A DNA stretch of 40,072 bases from an uncultured Bacilli bacterium. Lineage in GTDB: Bacteria; Bacillota_I; Bacilli_A; RF39; UBA660. How positions within the stretch are numbered: the first letter of the stretch is position 1; each line of letters begins with the position of its first letter. Below, in pieces: positions 15,557 to 22,456 of this stretch. The notes beneath the pieces were generated by a model. It was not told the DNA's origin and searched no databases. It was given only the letters and a program-made list of their open reading frames with translations. The translations under genes and the position numbers were made by a program. The stretch spans positions 1-40,072 of the forward strand of contig CAKOIF010000012.1 of assembly GCA_934086485.1 (NCBI GenBank), read 5' to 3'.

Positions 15557-16831
15557 ATGAATAAAAAAATAAAAACTACATTGTTCGTATTTATTGTTAT
15601 AGGTGTAATCGTATTAAATATTACCTATAAAAATAAAAATGATGTAACTAAAACCAATCGAAAAAGGCAAAATAATTTAGCAATAATGATTAAAGAAGAT
15701 GGAACAACTGATTATACAAAATCAAATTCAAAAGATATACCTAAAGGAAATTATGTATTAAATAGAGATAAAAGTTATTGTAAAAATAATGGCGCAATTG
15801 GTGATTATGATAGTGTTTTAGGTAAGGTTAGTTTTTCATTTATAGGAACAGATAGTTGCTTTTTATATTTTGATTATGAAGTGCCTTCGGTGAATATATT
15901 AGGAGTTAAAATTCCACTTGATACTGAATTAGATTCTTCAGGAACATCTAGTACAAAATATATTGTTTCAAATGAAAATGGTTACAGATATGAGGGAGCA
16001 GATCCAAATAATTATATATGCTTAGATAATAAAACGAGTGGTACTTGTTCAAGTAATTCTCTATTATTTAGAATAATAGGTTTATTTGATGAAGAATATT
16101 CCTCAGATGGAACAACTAGTGCAGGTACAACAAAAATATTAAAAATACTTGATACAAATAACTTTGGTGGAACAAGTGGCAAATCTTGGAGTAGAAATGA
16201 CTCTAATAATTGGAGTAAATCAACACTGAATACAGAACTTAATGAAACTTACTTAAGTACTCTTCTTGCCACAAGTGGAGTAAATAGTAAACTATCTAGT
16301 GCAATAGTAAATGCAAAATGGCATTTAGGAGGGGCAAATAATACTTCATCAAGTAATTATTATAATGACACAATAACAACGGAAAATTGGTATAAAGCAG
16401 AAAGAAGTCCGTATGCTACAAGTGGGACACTTCAAAATTTATATAGTGGTAATCCGGAATATGTATTTGCTAAAGTAGGACTAATGTATCCAAGTGATTA
16501 TGGATATGCAACAGTTGGCGGTAGTACAACTAGTAAGGCAAGTTGTAGAGCAAAAGAATTATTTAATTTGGATAGTTCCAGTGATTGTAAAAATAATGAT
16601 TGGGTATTTAAATCATCAACATTTATTGGTGACGGTGAATGGTTTATTTCCCCGTATGCCTCGGATTCGGCTGTTGTTTATTTTTTGAGTTCGGATGGTT
16701 ATGTTGACTCTTATACTGGCTTACAAGGTACCCCGTTTGCGGTGCGCCCAACATTTTATCTAGATTCTAGTATCCTAAAAATTGTAGGTACAGGAGACGG
16801 TTCATCATCTAATCCATATAGGATTGGGTAA
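15557..16831 (+). CDS. Surface protein with adenine-poor variable C-terminus (DGR target-like)
   Basis: 424 residues. A hydrophobic N-terminal helix (about 6-22, TLFVFIVIGVIVLNI) anchors or exports it. A segment LAIMIKEDGTTDYTKS and paired Cys residues follow. The C-terminal about 270 residues are shared with the 22457 protein (RYEGADPNNYICLDNK, FRIIGLFD, LMYPSDYGYATVGG, VRPTFYLDSS, ending NPYRIG). The last domain has the layout of C-type-lectin-like folds: W..SP, then SDGYV, then VRP. I chose ATG 15557 (SD GGAGATAAT) over an in-frame upstream start lying within the cassette. Bases 16649-16753 are strikingly poor in A and richer in GC than the rest of the gene, as expected of a region rewritten by adenine-specific mutagenesis. 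Host or surface attachment is an inference. Confidence 0.75.
   Translation: MNKKIKTTLFVFIVIGVIVLNITYKNKNDVTKTNRKRQNNLAIMIKEDGTTDYTKSNSKDIPKGNYVLNRDKSYCKNNGAIGDYDSVLGKVSFSFIGTDSCFLYFDYEVPSVNILGVKIPLDTELDSSGTSSTKYIVSNENGYRYEGADPNNYICLDNKTSGTCSSNSLLFRIIGLFDEEYSSDGTTSAGTTKILKILDTNNFGGTSGKSWSRNDSNNWSKSTLNTELNETYLSTLLATSGVNSKLSSAIVNAKWHLGGANNTSSSNYYNDTITTENWYKAERSPYATSGTLQNLYSGNPEYVFAKVGLMYPSDYGYATVGGSTTSKASCRAKELFNLDSSSDCKNNDWVFKSSTFIGDGEWFISPYASDSAVVYFLSSDGYVDSYTGLQGTPFAVRPTFYLDSSILKIVGTGDGSSSNPYRIG
16640..16753 (+). other. Candidate DGR variable region
   Basis: In 16649-16753 I count 16 A in 105 bases (15%); in the 60 bases at 16561-16620 I count 22 A (37%). Codons such as TCG, GCC, CCG, GCG and CGC, rare elsewhere, cluster here. 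The encoded stretch (SPYASDSAVVYFLSSDGYV and on to VRPTF) is the part of the lectin-like fold that varies in known DGR targets. A matching template repeat was not found in the window. Confidence 0.55.
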
Positions 16832-16848
16832 GGTAAGGACTATGTAAT

Positions 16849-16876
16849 GTGCGTGGCGGCAGTATCCGCCCCGCAC
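16849..16876 (+). other. GC-rich stem-loop 17 bases after the stop codon
   Basis: GTGCG, T, GGCGG, loop CAGTAT, CCGCC, C, CGCAC: ten G/C-rich pairs with one internal mismatch in an otherwise very AT-rich region. No T-tract follows, so it is not a usual terminator. A hairpin or cruciform just downstream of the variable region is a known requirement of DGR target sites (for example phage BPP-1). Confidence 0.7.
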
Positions 16877-16924
16877 TGCCGATTTTGAGAATTTAACAAA
16901 ATTTTTGAAATGAATGAAGTTTAA

Positions 16925-17464
16925 ATGGATGAAGAAAAAAAGTATTTGGTAATTAGAAAAATAAAGGTAAATTTTGTACAGTTTATGGTGATGATGCAAT
17001 TATTATATCAATGTTTTTTGGTTATAAAAACTAGATGGTGGAAAAGTTGGTTTTCCAGAAAGTGTACTAAATAAAGTTATTAATACTCTGTTTGATAAAA
17101 AGATATCATATATGATTATATATGTTGATAGAGACTCAGAAAAGAAAGATTTTAAGAAGTTAAATAATTATACTAAATATAGAGATATTGCTATATCTAA
17201 ACTAGATTATATTAGTAAAGTAGATAAATTAATTAATAAGATTAAAAATATGGATGAAAAAGAATTTAATGATTTTTTAGTTGTTGGTTAGATATTAGTA
17301 AATTAGATGGATTTGAAGAAGAGGCAAAAGAAACACTTTCAAGTAATAAGTTACTATCTAATGAAAGAATAGAAAAAATTATAAAGCAAATTAAATCAAG
17401 AATTGAGTATGTTAGCAAATTAAAGCAAGCAAGAGAAAATGATATTGATACTAAAATTGAATAA
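16925..17464 (+). pseudogene. MutS-like (MSL) protein of DGR type, frameshifted
   Basis: Joining frames gives one protein of about 180 residues: MDEEKKYLVIRK, then GKFCTVYGDDAIIISMFFGYK, then DGGKVGFPESVLNKVINTLF and KKISYMIIYVDRDSEKK, then WLDISKLDGFEEEAKETL to DIDTKIE. The GKFxxVYGDDAIIIS...GYK and VGFPE segments match domain I of MutS, as in the short MutS-like accessory proteins of some DGRs. At least three frame changes (near 16965, 17030 and 17287) break it. Its place directly after a DGR-like target gene supports the assignment. It is non-functional as it stands. Confidence 0.65.
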
Positions 17465-17476
17465 AATATAATTTGT

Positions 17477-17515
17477 AAGGACACTATGTAAAGGTAGAGT
17501 CCTATTTTTATGTTT
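17477..17515 (+). terminator. Possible terminator after the MSL pseudogene
   Basis: AGGAC and GTCCT form a short stem with a long loop, followed by TATTTTTATGTTTT. It is weak. The words GTAAGGAC and TATGTAA here also occur just after the 15557 gene (16833-16846). Confidence 0.3.
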
Positions 17516-17557
17516 TATAGAAATAGATTATATAATTTTTGTATTGATAGTGTAAAT

Positions 17558-17582
17558 TTAAAGTGCAAAATTTGCACTTTAA
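17558..17582. promoter_or_regulatory. 12-bp perfect dyad upstream of the acyltransferase operon
   Basis: TTAAAGTGCAAA, one central base, and its exact complement. It lies 84 bases before the MBOAT start. Without a T-tract on the plus strand it looks like an operator rather than a terminator. Confidence 0.45.
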
Positions 17583-17665
17583 GATAATTTTATAATAAAT
17601 GTAATCCTTAATTCATAGACAAATTTGTGTAATTTTTATATAATTAACTTGATAGGATGGTAATA

Positions 17666-19042
17666 ATGATATTTTCAAGCATATATTTTATATATTATTT
17701 TTTAATTATTTTTTTGATTTTATATTTTATTACTCCGAAAAAGTTTAAAAATTATATACTTTTACTTGGAAGTTTATTTTTTTACTTTTATGGAGATTCA
17801 AAATATATAGTTTTATTATTAATAAGTTCTTTAGTAAATTATATTTTAGGAAGACTTATTTCTAAAAAAAATAAAAAGGTATTTTTAATAATTGGTTTAA
17901 TATTTAACTTTGGTTTACTATTTTATTTTAAATATTTTAATTTCTTTTTAAGTAATATAAATAGTTTATTTAAAACAAATATTAATTTATTTAGTATAGT
18001 GCTTCCTCTTGGAATAAGTTTTTATACATTTAAAAATGCAAGTTATTTAATTGATGTTTATAAAAACAGGGTAAATCCTGAAAAAAACTTTATAAATTAT
18101 TTTACTTATATTGCAATGTTTCCTAGTTTAATACAAGGACCTATTGTTAGATATAAAGATATAGATTTAAAAGATAAAAAAATAAGTTTTGATAATTTTG
18201 CTATGGGAGTAGAAAGATTTATAATTGGTCTTTCTAAAAAGGTTATTTTAGCGGATACTTTAGCAAAACTTGTAACATCCCTTACTAATATGGAAGTTCA
18301 AACTGTAGTATCATTATGGGTAAAAGCTACTTCGGATATTGTTAAATTATATTTAGATTTTTCAGGTTATACAGATATGGCAATAGGTCTTGGATTAATG
18401 ATTGGTATTAAAATAATGGAAAACTTTGATTATCCACTTTCAACATATAGCATAACATCCTTTTGGCGTAAATGGCATATAAGTTTATCATCTTGGTTTA
18501 AAGATTATATTTATATCCCTTTAGGAGGAAATAGAAAAGGTAAATTTAGAAAATATTTTAATATTTTTGTAGTTTGGTTTTTAACAGGACTATGGCATGG
18601 AGCAAGTTGGAACTTTATTTTATGGGGATTATACTTTGGCACAATTTTAGTAATAGAAAAAAGATTTTTCTTGAAGTTTTTTGAAAAACATAAAATAATA
18701 GGTAACATGGTTACTAATATTTTGGTGGTAATTGGCTTTGTATTTTTCTATAATGAAAAAAATATTTTAGATATATTTATAAAAATGTTTACTGGTAAGG
18801 GAATATCATTTACGAATGTAAGCACTAATTATTACTTATTAAATTACTTGGTGCTTTTGATAATATCATTTATAGCTTGCACACCACTTTTAAAAAATAT
18901 AATTAATAAATGTAAAAAAAATAAAAATCTAAATATAGTTATAAGTATTGTTGAACCTATAGTTTTAATAGGACTATTAGTACTTAGTACAGCCTTTATT
19001 GTAGATGCATCCTCAAACTCATTTTTATACTTTAGATTTTAG
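17666..19042 (+). CDS. MBOAT family O-acyltransferase (AlgI/DltB/PatA-like)
   Basis: 458 residues and about 10-12 membrane helices. The typical MBOAT start MIFSS is followed by LPLGISFYTF, FPSLIQGPIVRY, the conserved SFWRKWHISLSSWF (H271) and the catalytic His311 in TGLWHGASWNF. Such proteins move acyl (usually acetyl) groups across the membrane to extracellular polymers. I prefer ATG 17666, which starts like the family and has SD AGGATGG, over ATG 17657 inside that SD. It heads an operon with the DHHW, DUF4358 and SGNH genes, a standard polymer O-acylation set in Firmicutes. The polymer itself is not identifiable from the window. Confidence 0.93.
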   Translation: MIFSSIYFIYYFLIIFLILYFITPKKFKNYILLLGSLFFYFYGDSKYIVLLLISSLVNYILGRLISKKNKKVFLIIGLIFNFGLLFYFKYFNFFLSNINSLFKTNINLFSIVLPLGISFYTFKNASYLIDVYKNRVNPEKNFINYFTYIAMFPSLIQGPIVRYKDIDLKDKKISFDNFAMGVERFIIGLSKKVILADTLAKLVTSLTNMEVQTVVSLWVKATSDIVKLYLDFSGYTDMAIGLGLMIGIKIMENFDYPLSTYSITSFWRKWHISLSSWFKDYIYIPLGGNRKGKFRKYFNIFVVWFLTGLWHGASWNFILWGLYFGTILVIEKRFFLKFFEKHKIIGNMVTNILVVIGFVFFYNEKNILDIFIKMFTGKGISFTNVSTNYYLLNYLVLLIISFIACTPLLKNIINKCKKNKNLNIVISIVEPIVLIGLLVLSTAFIVDASSNSFLYFRF

Positions 19043-19053
19043 AAAGGACTTTT

Positions 19054-20139
19054 ATGAAAAATAGAATAATAACATTAACATTTATATTTTTCTTGTTAAC
19101 ATCATTTTTACTATGTCAAATAAAAAAAGATGATCTTATATCAGAAAAAGAAAGAAGACGCCTTGCAAGTAAACCTAAAATTTCTATTACTTCATTACTA
19201 AATGGAAATTATTTTAATAAGCTTGATACTTATGTAACTGATCAAATTCCTTTTAGAGATGAATTTAAAACAATTAAGGGAAATACTTTAAAAAAAGCAA
19301 TGTTTATGAAAGAAAATAATGGTATTTATGAAAAAGATAATATATTATATCAAATAGATACAAAGGTAAATGTTAAAAGTATTAGACATTTACTTGACAA
19401 AATAAATTATATTGATAAAACTTATTTAACTAGTCAAAATAAATATTTTGTTTACATACCCGATAAAAATTATTATTTAAATGATGAAAAAATTCCTAAA
19501 ATAGAGTATAATACTATTGAGGGTAATTTAAAAAATGGATTACCTAGTAATTATAAATGGATTGATATAAAAAATAATTTAGATTTATCATCATATTATA
19601 GAACTGATATTCATTGGTCACAAGATAAAATAATTGGTGTAGCAAATAATATTTGTGAGAATATGGGACTTTCTAAATTAGAGTCATATTATACCTCAAA
19701 AGAATATTATCCATTTTATGGGGCACTATATAGTAAAACAGTTACTAACATAAAACCAGATAAAATAACCTATTTAGATAGTGATATAATTAGAAATACT
19801 AAAGTGTATAATTATGAAAAAAAAGGTTATGAAAAAGTTTATAAAGAAAGCAATTTAAATAACATTGATAGTTATGATATTTTCTTATCTGGAGCAACTG
19901 CTTTATTAACACTTGAAAATAGTTCAAATACCTCAGGAAAAGAGCTTATTATGTTTAGAGATTCTTTTGGAAGTAGTTTAGCACCACTTTTAATTGAAAA
20001 ATATTCTAAAATTACAATGATTGATTTAAGATATATTGGTAGTAAGTATTTAGAAAGTGTATTAAATTTATCTGGAAATGAAGATGTTTTGTTTATTTAT
20101 AGTAATGTTATAATTAATAATAGTTTTACTTTAAAGTAG
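19054..20139 (+). CDS. DHHW/AlgX-like protein of the acylation operon
   Basis: 361 residues. An N-terminal signal or anchor helix (about 4-22) is followed by an SGNH-like extracellular domain. Diagnostic segments are LDTYVTDQIPFRDEFK near the start, TDIHWS (T184, D185, H187, W188) and MFRDSFGSSLAPLL (D303, S304). These are the DHHW/AlgJ/AlgX signatures of proteins that transfer the acyl group received from the MBOAT partner to the polymer outside the cell. SD is AGAAAGGACTTTT, 11 bases after the MBOAT stop, so the two are translated from one message. Confidence 0.88.
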   Translation: MKNRIITLTFIFFLLTSFLLCQIKKDDLISEKERRRLASKPKISITSLLNGNYFNKLDTYVTDQIPFRDEFKTIKGNTLKKAMFMKENNGIYEKDNILYQIDTKVNVKSIRHLLDKINYIDKTYLTSQNKYFVYIPDKNYYLNDEKIPKIEYNTIEGNLKNGLPSNYKWIDIKNNLDLSSYYRTDIHWSQDKIIGVANNICENMGLSKLESYYTSKEYYPFYGALYSKTVTNIKPDKITYLDSDIIRNTKVYNYEKKGYEKVYKESNLNNIDSYDIFLSGATALLTLENSSNTSGKELIMFRDSFGSSLAPLLIEKYSKITMIDLRYIGSKYLESVLNLSGNEDVLFIYSNVIINNSFTLK

Positions 20140-20156
20140 AGAAAGGAAGGTAGTTT

Positions 20157-20621
20157 ATGAAAAAAGTTTTAAGTTTATTATTAGTTTTTATTGGAATTTT
20201 ATTTTTAGCAGGTTGTGGTAAAAATGAAAAAAATGTTGAGGGATCACTTTCTGATTTAATGGCAAAAGTTTATGATGGAGCTGGAGTTTCTCATGAGGAT
20301 ATGGAAACTGTAGAATTAAATAGTGAAAATACTTCATTTTATTTAGGAGATGTATCATTTTCTTTCAAAGAGGCCCTTGCAAGTGAACCAATAATGTCTT
20401 CGGTAGCTCATTCAGTAGTACTAATTAGACTTAATAGTGCATCTGATGCTGAAAAAGCCAAAAAAGAAATCAAAGAAAAAGTTGATCCTAATAAATGGGT
20501 ATGTGTTTCCGTTGATGAAGAAAATGTTTATGTTGAAAGTGTTGGCGATTTAGTTATACTTGCAATGGACAATCAAAATGGAGAAAAATTAAAAGATAGT
20601 TTTCTAAATTTAAGTAAGTAA
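20157..20621 (+). CDS. DUF4358 lipoprotein
   Basis: 154 residues with a lipoprotein signal peptide: MKKVLSLLLVFIGILFLAGC, lipobox LAGC with C20 as the lipidation site. The mature part has the DUF4358 pattern (EDMETVELN, YLGDVSFSFKEALASEPIMSS, VLIRLNSASDAEKAKKEI). DUF4358 lipoproteins habitually accompany MBOAT/DHHW genes in Clostridia and Bacilli and probably assist the extracellular acyl transfer. The exact role is unknown. The SD is AAAGGAAGG, 17 bases after the previous stop. Confidence 0.88.
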   Translation: MKKVLSLLLVFIGILFLAGCGKNEKNVEGSLSDLMAKVYDGAGVSHEDMETVELNSENTSFYLGDVSFSFKEALASEPIMSSVAHSVVLIRLNSASDAEKAKKEIKEKVDPNKWVCVSVDEENVYVESVGDLVILAMDNQNGEKLKDSFLNLSK

Positions 20622-20633
20622 AATAATGTAAAG

Positions 20634-20658
20634 AAAAGGCAAAGTTATTGCTTTTTTT
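20634..20658 (+). terminator. Terminator after the DUF4358 gene
   Basis: AAAGGCAA pairs with TTGCTTTT (one G-T pair) around a 5-base loop, with T-tract to 20658. It separates the acylation genes from the SGNH gene at least partly. Confidence 0.7.
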
Positions 20659-20693
20659 CTTTATTTAGATTAAACTTAATATGTAAGGATGAA

Positions 20694-21569
20694 ATGATGA
20701 ATAAGAAGATAAAGTTAAAACAAAAATATGTTATTATGTATACTTTGATAATTTTAGTAACTATTATTTTGCTTTCCTATATTATTTTTAAAAGTTTTGC
20801 TTTTAAAGGGACTAATAATACTAATGTAAACTCTATTATTAGTAATAATGGAACAAATATAGTAGAAAATAATATAGTGGATAATAAAGTTACTGAAAAT
20901 AATACTACTGAAGATAAACCAGTGCAAAATAATACAACTCCCGTAGAAAAACCAAATGATGAACCTAAAGTTACAATTAATACTTCTTATGTTCAAGATG
21001 AATTTTCAATTGAGGATATTACCCTTGAGGAAACAAAAATAATATTTAATGAGAAACATGCAATGGCAGTAGGTGATTCAATGGCTGAGGGACTTGATTG
21101 TTATGGTGTATTAAATAAAGAAAATGTTGTTTGGCACAGGGGAAGAAGAATAGATACTATGAGTGCTGATTTAGAAAAAGTAAAAGCGTATAACCCTAGT
21201 TTTCTATTTTTAGCCTATGGAGCAAATGATATAAAAAGTTGGACAAGTAATGTTGATGGTTGGATTGCAAAATATCGTGAAGCAATAATGAAAATACAAA
21301 GTGAACTACCAAATACAAAAATAATTGTAAATTCTGTACTACCTGTTAGTGATTATGCTACTGCAAATGATCCTTCATTTACATATCAACCTATGTATAA
21401 TGATGCTTTAAAAAATCTAGCAAAAGAGTTGGGTATTCAATTTTTAGAAAATGGTGTTTATTTAGCGGATAGAGTAAATTCATTTTCTGCTGATGGAGTG
21501 CATCCTAAAGTACCTTTTTTCCAAAGTTGGGGAAAACATATGGCAAGTTATTTAAAAAGCGTAAGTTAA
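20694..21569 (+). CDS. Membrane-anchored SGNH/GDSL hydrolase
   Basis: 291 residues. A cytoplasmic start and a membrane helix (about 13-33) are followed by an Asn/Thr-rich extracellular linker (about 40-100) and an SGNH hydrolase domain. Block I is AVGDSMAEGL with nucleophile S129, block III is YGANDI, and block V DGVHP carries D267 and H270. The Gly of block II is probably in HRGRRIDT. It is likely to remove or transfer acyl groups on the polymer handled by the upstream MBOAT/DHHW pair. An adjacent second ATG (20697) is an equally possible start; both have the SD TAAGGAT. Confidence 0.85.
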   Translation: MMNKKIKLKQKYVIMYTLIILVTIILLSYIIFKSFAFKGTNNTNVNSIISNNGTNIVENNIVDNKVTENNTTEDKPVQNNTTPVEKPNDEPKVTINTSYVQDEFSIEDITLEETKIIFNEKHAMAVGDSMAEGLDCYGVLNKENVVWHRGRRIDTMSADLEKVKAYNPSFLFLAYGANDIKSWTSNVDGWIAKYREAIMKIQSELPNTKIIVNSVLPVSDYATANDPSFTYQPMYNDALKNLAKELGIQFLENGVYLADRVNSFSADGVHPKVPFFQSWGKHMASYLKSVS

Positions 21570-21647
21570 AAACAACAAATTTATGCTTTTTGTTTATTTA
21601 CATATTTATAAAAAATTTGTATAATTTAAATAGTAGAAAGGAGTAAT

Positions 21648-22196
21648 ATGTTAGAGAAATTTAATAAATTCTTAAACTCTTCGATTGTACTTTCAGTATT
21701 AATGTTTATTTTAGGACTTATTTTTATGATTTACCCCTCAGTATCTTTTTCAGTAGTTACATATATAATCGCAATTTTCTTAATACTTAATGGATTATAT
21801 TTCATAATTGAAAAAGATAATAGTTTATTTTTCTCAGGATTCCTAACTCTTGGAGTTTTAGAACTTTTAATGGGTATCATAATGCTAATAAATCCTGATA
21901 TTGTTAAAACATTATTTCCAATTGTCGTAGGAATTTCTATGGTAATTAAATCCGCTTTAGATTTAAGAATTTCAATTAATTTAAGTAGTGTTAATTACAA
22001 AAATTGGTTAATATTATTTATTTGCTCACTTCTTGGAATTATATGTGGTGTTTATATTATTGTAAATCCAGGCGTTGGTAGTGAAGTAATTACAACTTAT
22101 GTTGGTATTGTAATTATGGTTTATGCAATAAGTAATATTATTGATACAATTATCTTTAAAAAGAATGTTAACGAAATTGTTAAACTTTTAAAATAG
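21648..22196 (+). CDS. DUF308 (HdeD-like) membrane protein
   Basis: 182 residues made of six hydrophobic helices in three pairs, each with the DUF308 pattern (GLIFMIYPSVSFSVVTYIIA, LLMGIIMLINPDIVKTLFPI, IICGVYIIVNPGVGSEVITT). The Pro following an Ile/Tyr/Asn at each turn is typical. The family is named after acid-resistance protein HdeD, but no activity is known for this kind. SD is GAAAGGAGTAAT. It stands alone with its own terminator. Confidence 0.85.
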   Translation: MLEKFNKFLNSSIVLSVLMFILGLIFMIYPSVSFSVVTYIIAIFLILNGLYFIIEKDNSLFFSGFLTLGVLELLMGIIMLINPDIVKTLFPIVVGISMVIKSALDLRISINLSSVNYKNWLILFICSLLGIICGVYIIVNPGVGSEVITTYVGIVIMVYAISNIIDTIIFKKNVNEIVKLLK

Positions 22197-22219
22197 GCTA
22201 GTAGTTAGTCTATTTTTTT
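22191..22219 (+). terminator. Terminator of the DUF308 gene
   Basis: Nine-base arms (22191-22199 with 22207-22215, one G-T pair) and seven T. The stem includes the stop codon. Confidence 0.85.
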
Positions 22220-22273
22220 AATAATTTAACAATTTATATAAAGTCTCACAAACCCAGTGTTTACCTTGCATCA

Positions 22274-22303
22274 TTTTTCCTATATCATATACTTTTGAGA
22301 AAA
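22274..22303 (+). repeat. Inverted-repeat arm, left, cassette 2
   Basis: Half-sites TTTTCCTATAT and CTTTTGAGAAAA flank a short centre. The core ATCATATACTTTT is exactly complementary to the right arm. Confidence 0.85.
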
Positions 22304-22335
22304 CTAACCCCAGTGTTTATGCTATCATCACTATA

Positions 22336-22364
22336 ATTTAACCATTTTTTTGAGTGATTTTCAA
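22336..22364 (-). promoter_or_regulatory. Minus-strand promoter inside cassette 2
   Basis: TTGAAA (22364-22359), 17-base spacer, TTAAAT (22341-22336), at the same offset from the left arm as in cassette 1. It points toward the converging DUF308 gene, where it has no target, which fits an 'off' orientation. Confidence 0.5.
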
Positions 22365-22392
22365 GCCCTTTTAACGAAAATTGGGACCTTTA

Positions 22393-22422
22393 TTTTCCTA
22401 AAAGTATATGATTTGCGAAAAT
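22393..22422 (-). repeat. Inverted-repeat arm, right, cassette 2
   Basis: Inverted partner of 22274-22303. The mismatches fall at the two variable half-site positions (CCT/GCA versus CTC type), which also differ between arms of cassette 1. Confidence 0.85.
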
Positions 22423-22456
22423 AGGCCATAGTATTTATAAGGGATTGAGGAGAATT

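Larger units (their letters stand above)
22245..22456. promoter_or_regulatory. Putative invertible promoter cassette 2
   Basis: It is homologous in layout to 15345-15556. CTCACA, CCCAGTGTTTACC, left arm (22274-22303), minus-strand promoter, right arm (22393-22422), leader and start codon are all displaced by exactly 6900 bases with no insertion or deletion. The sequence of the arms differs from cassette 1 mainly in the centre, yet arm still matches arm: 24 of 30 positions are complementary, including a 13-base core. That is expected if each cassette keeps its own crossover sequence. A plus-strand TATAAT (22332-22337) also lies in the segment, so the present state (on or off) is not certain. 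The extra CCCAGTGTTTAT at 22308-22320 repeats the outer flank. Confidence 0.6.
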
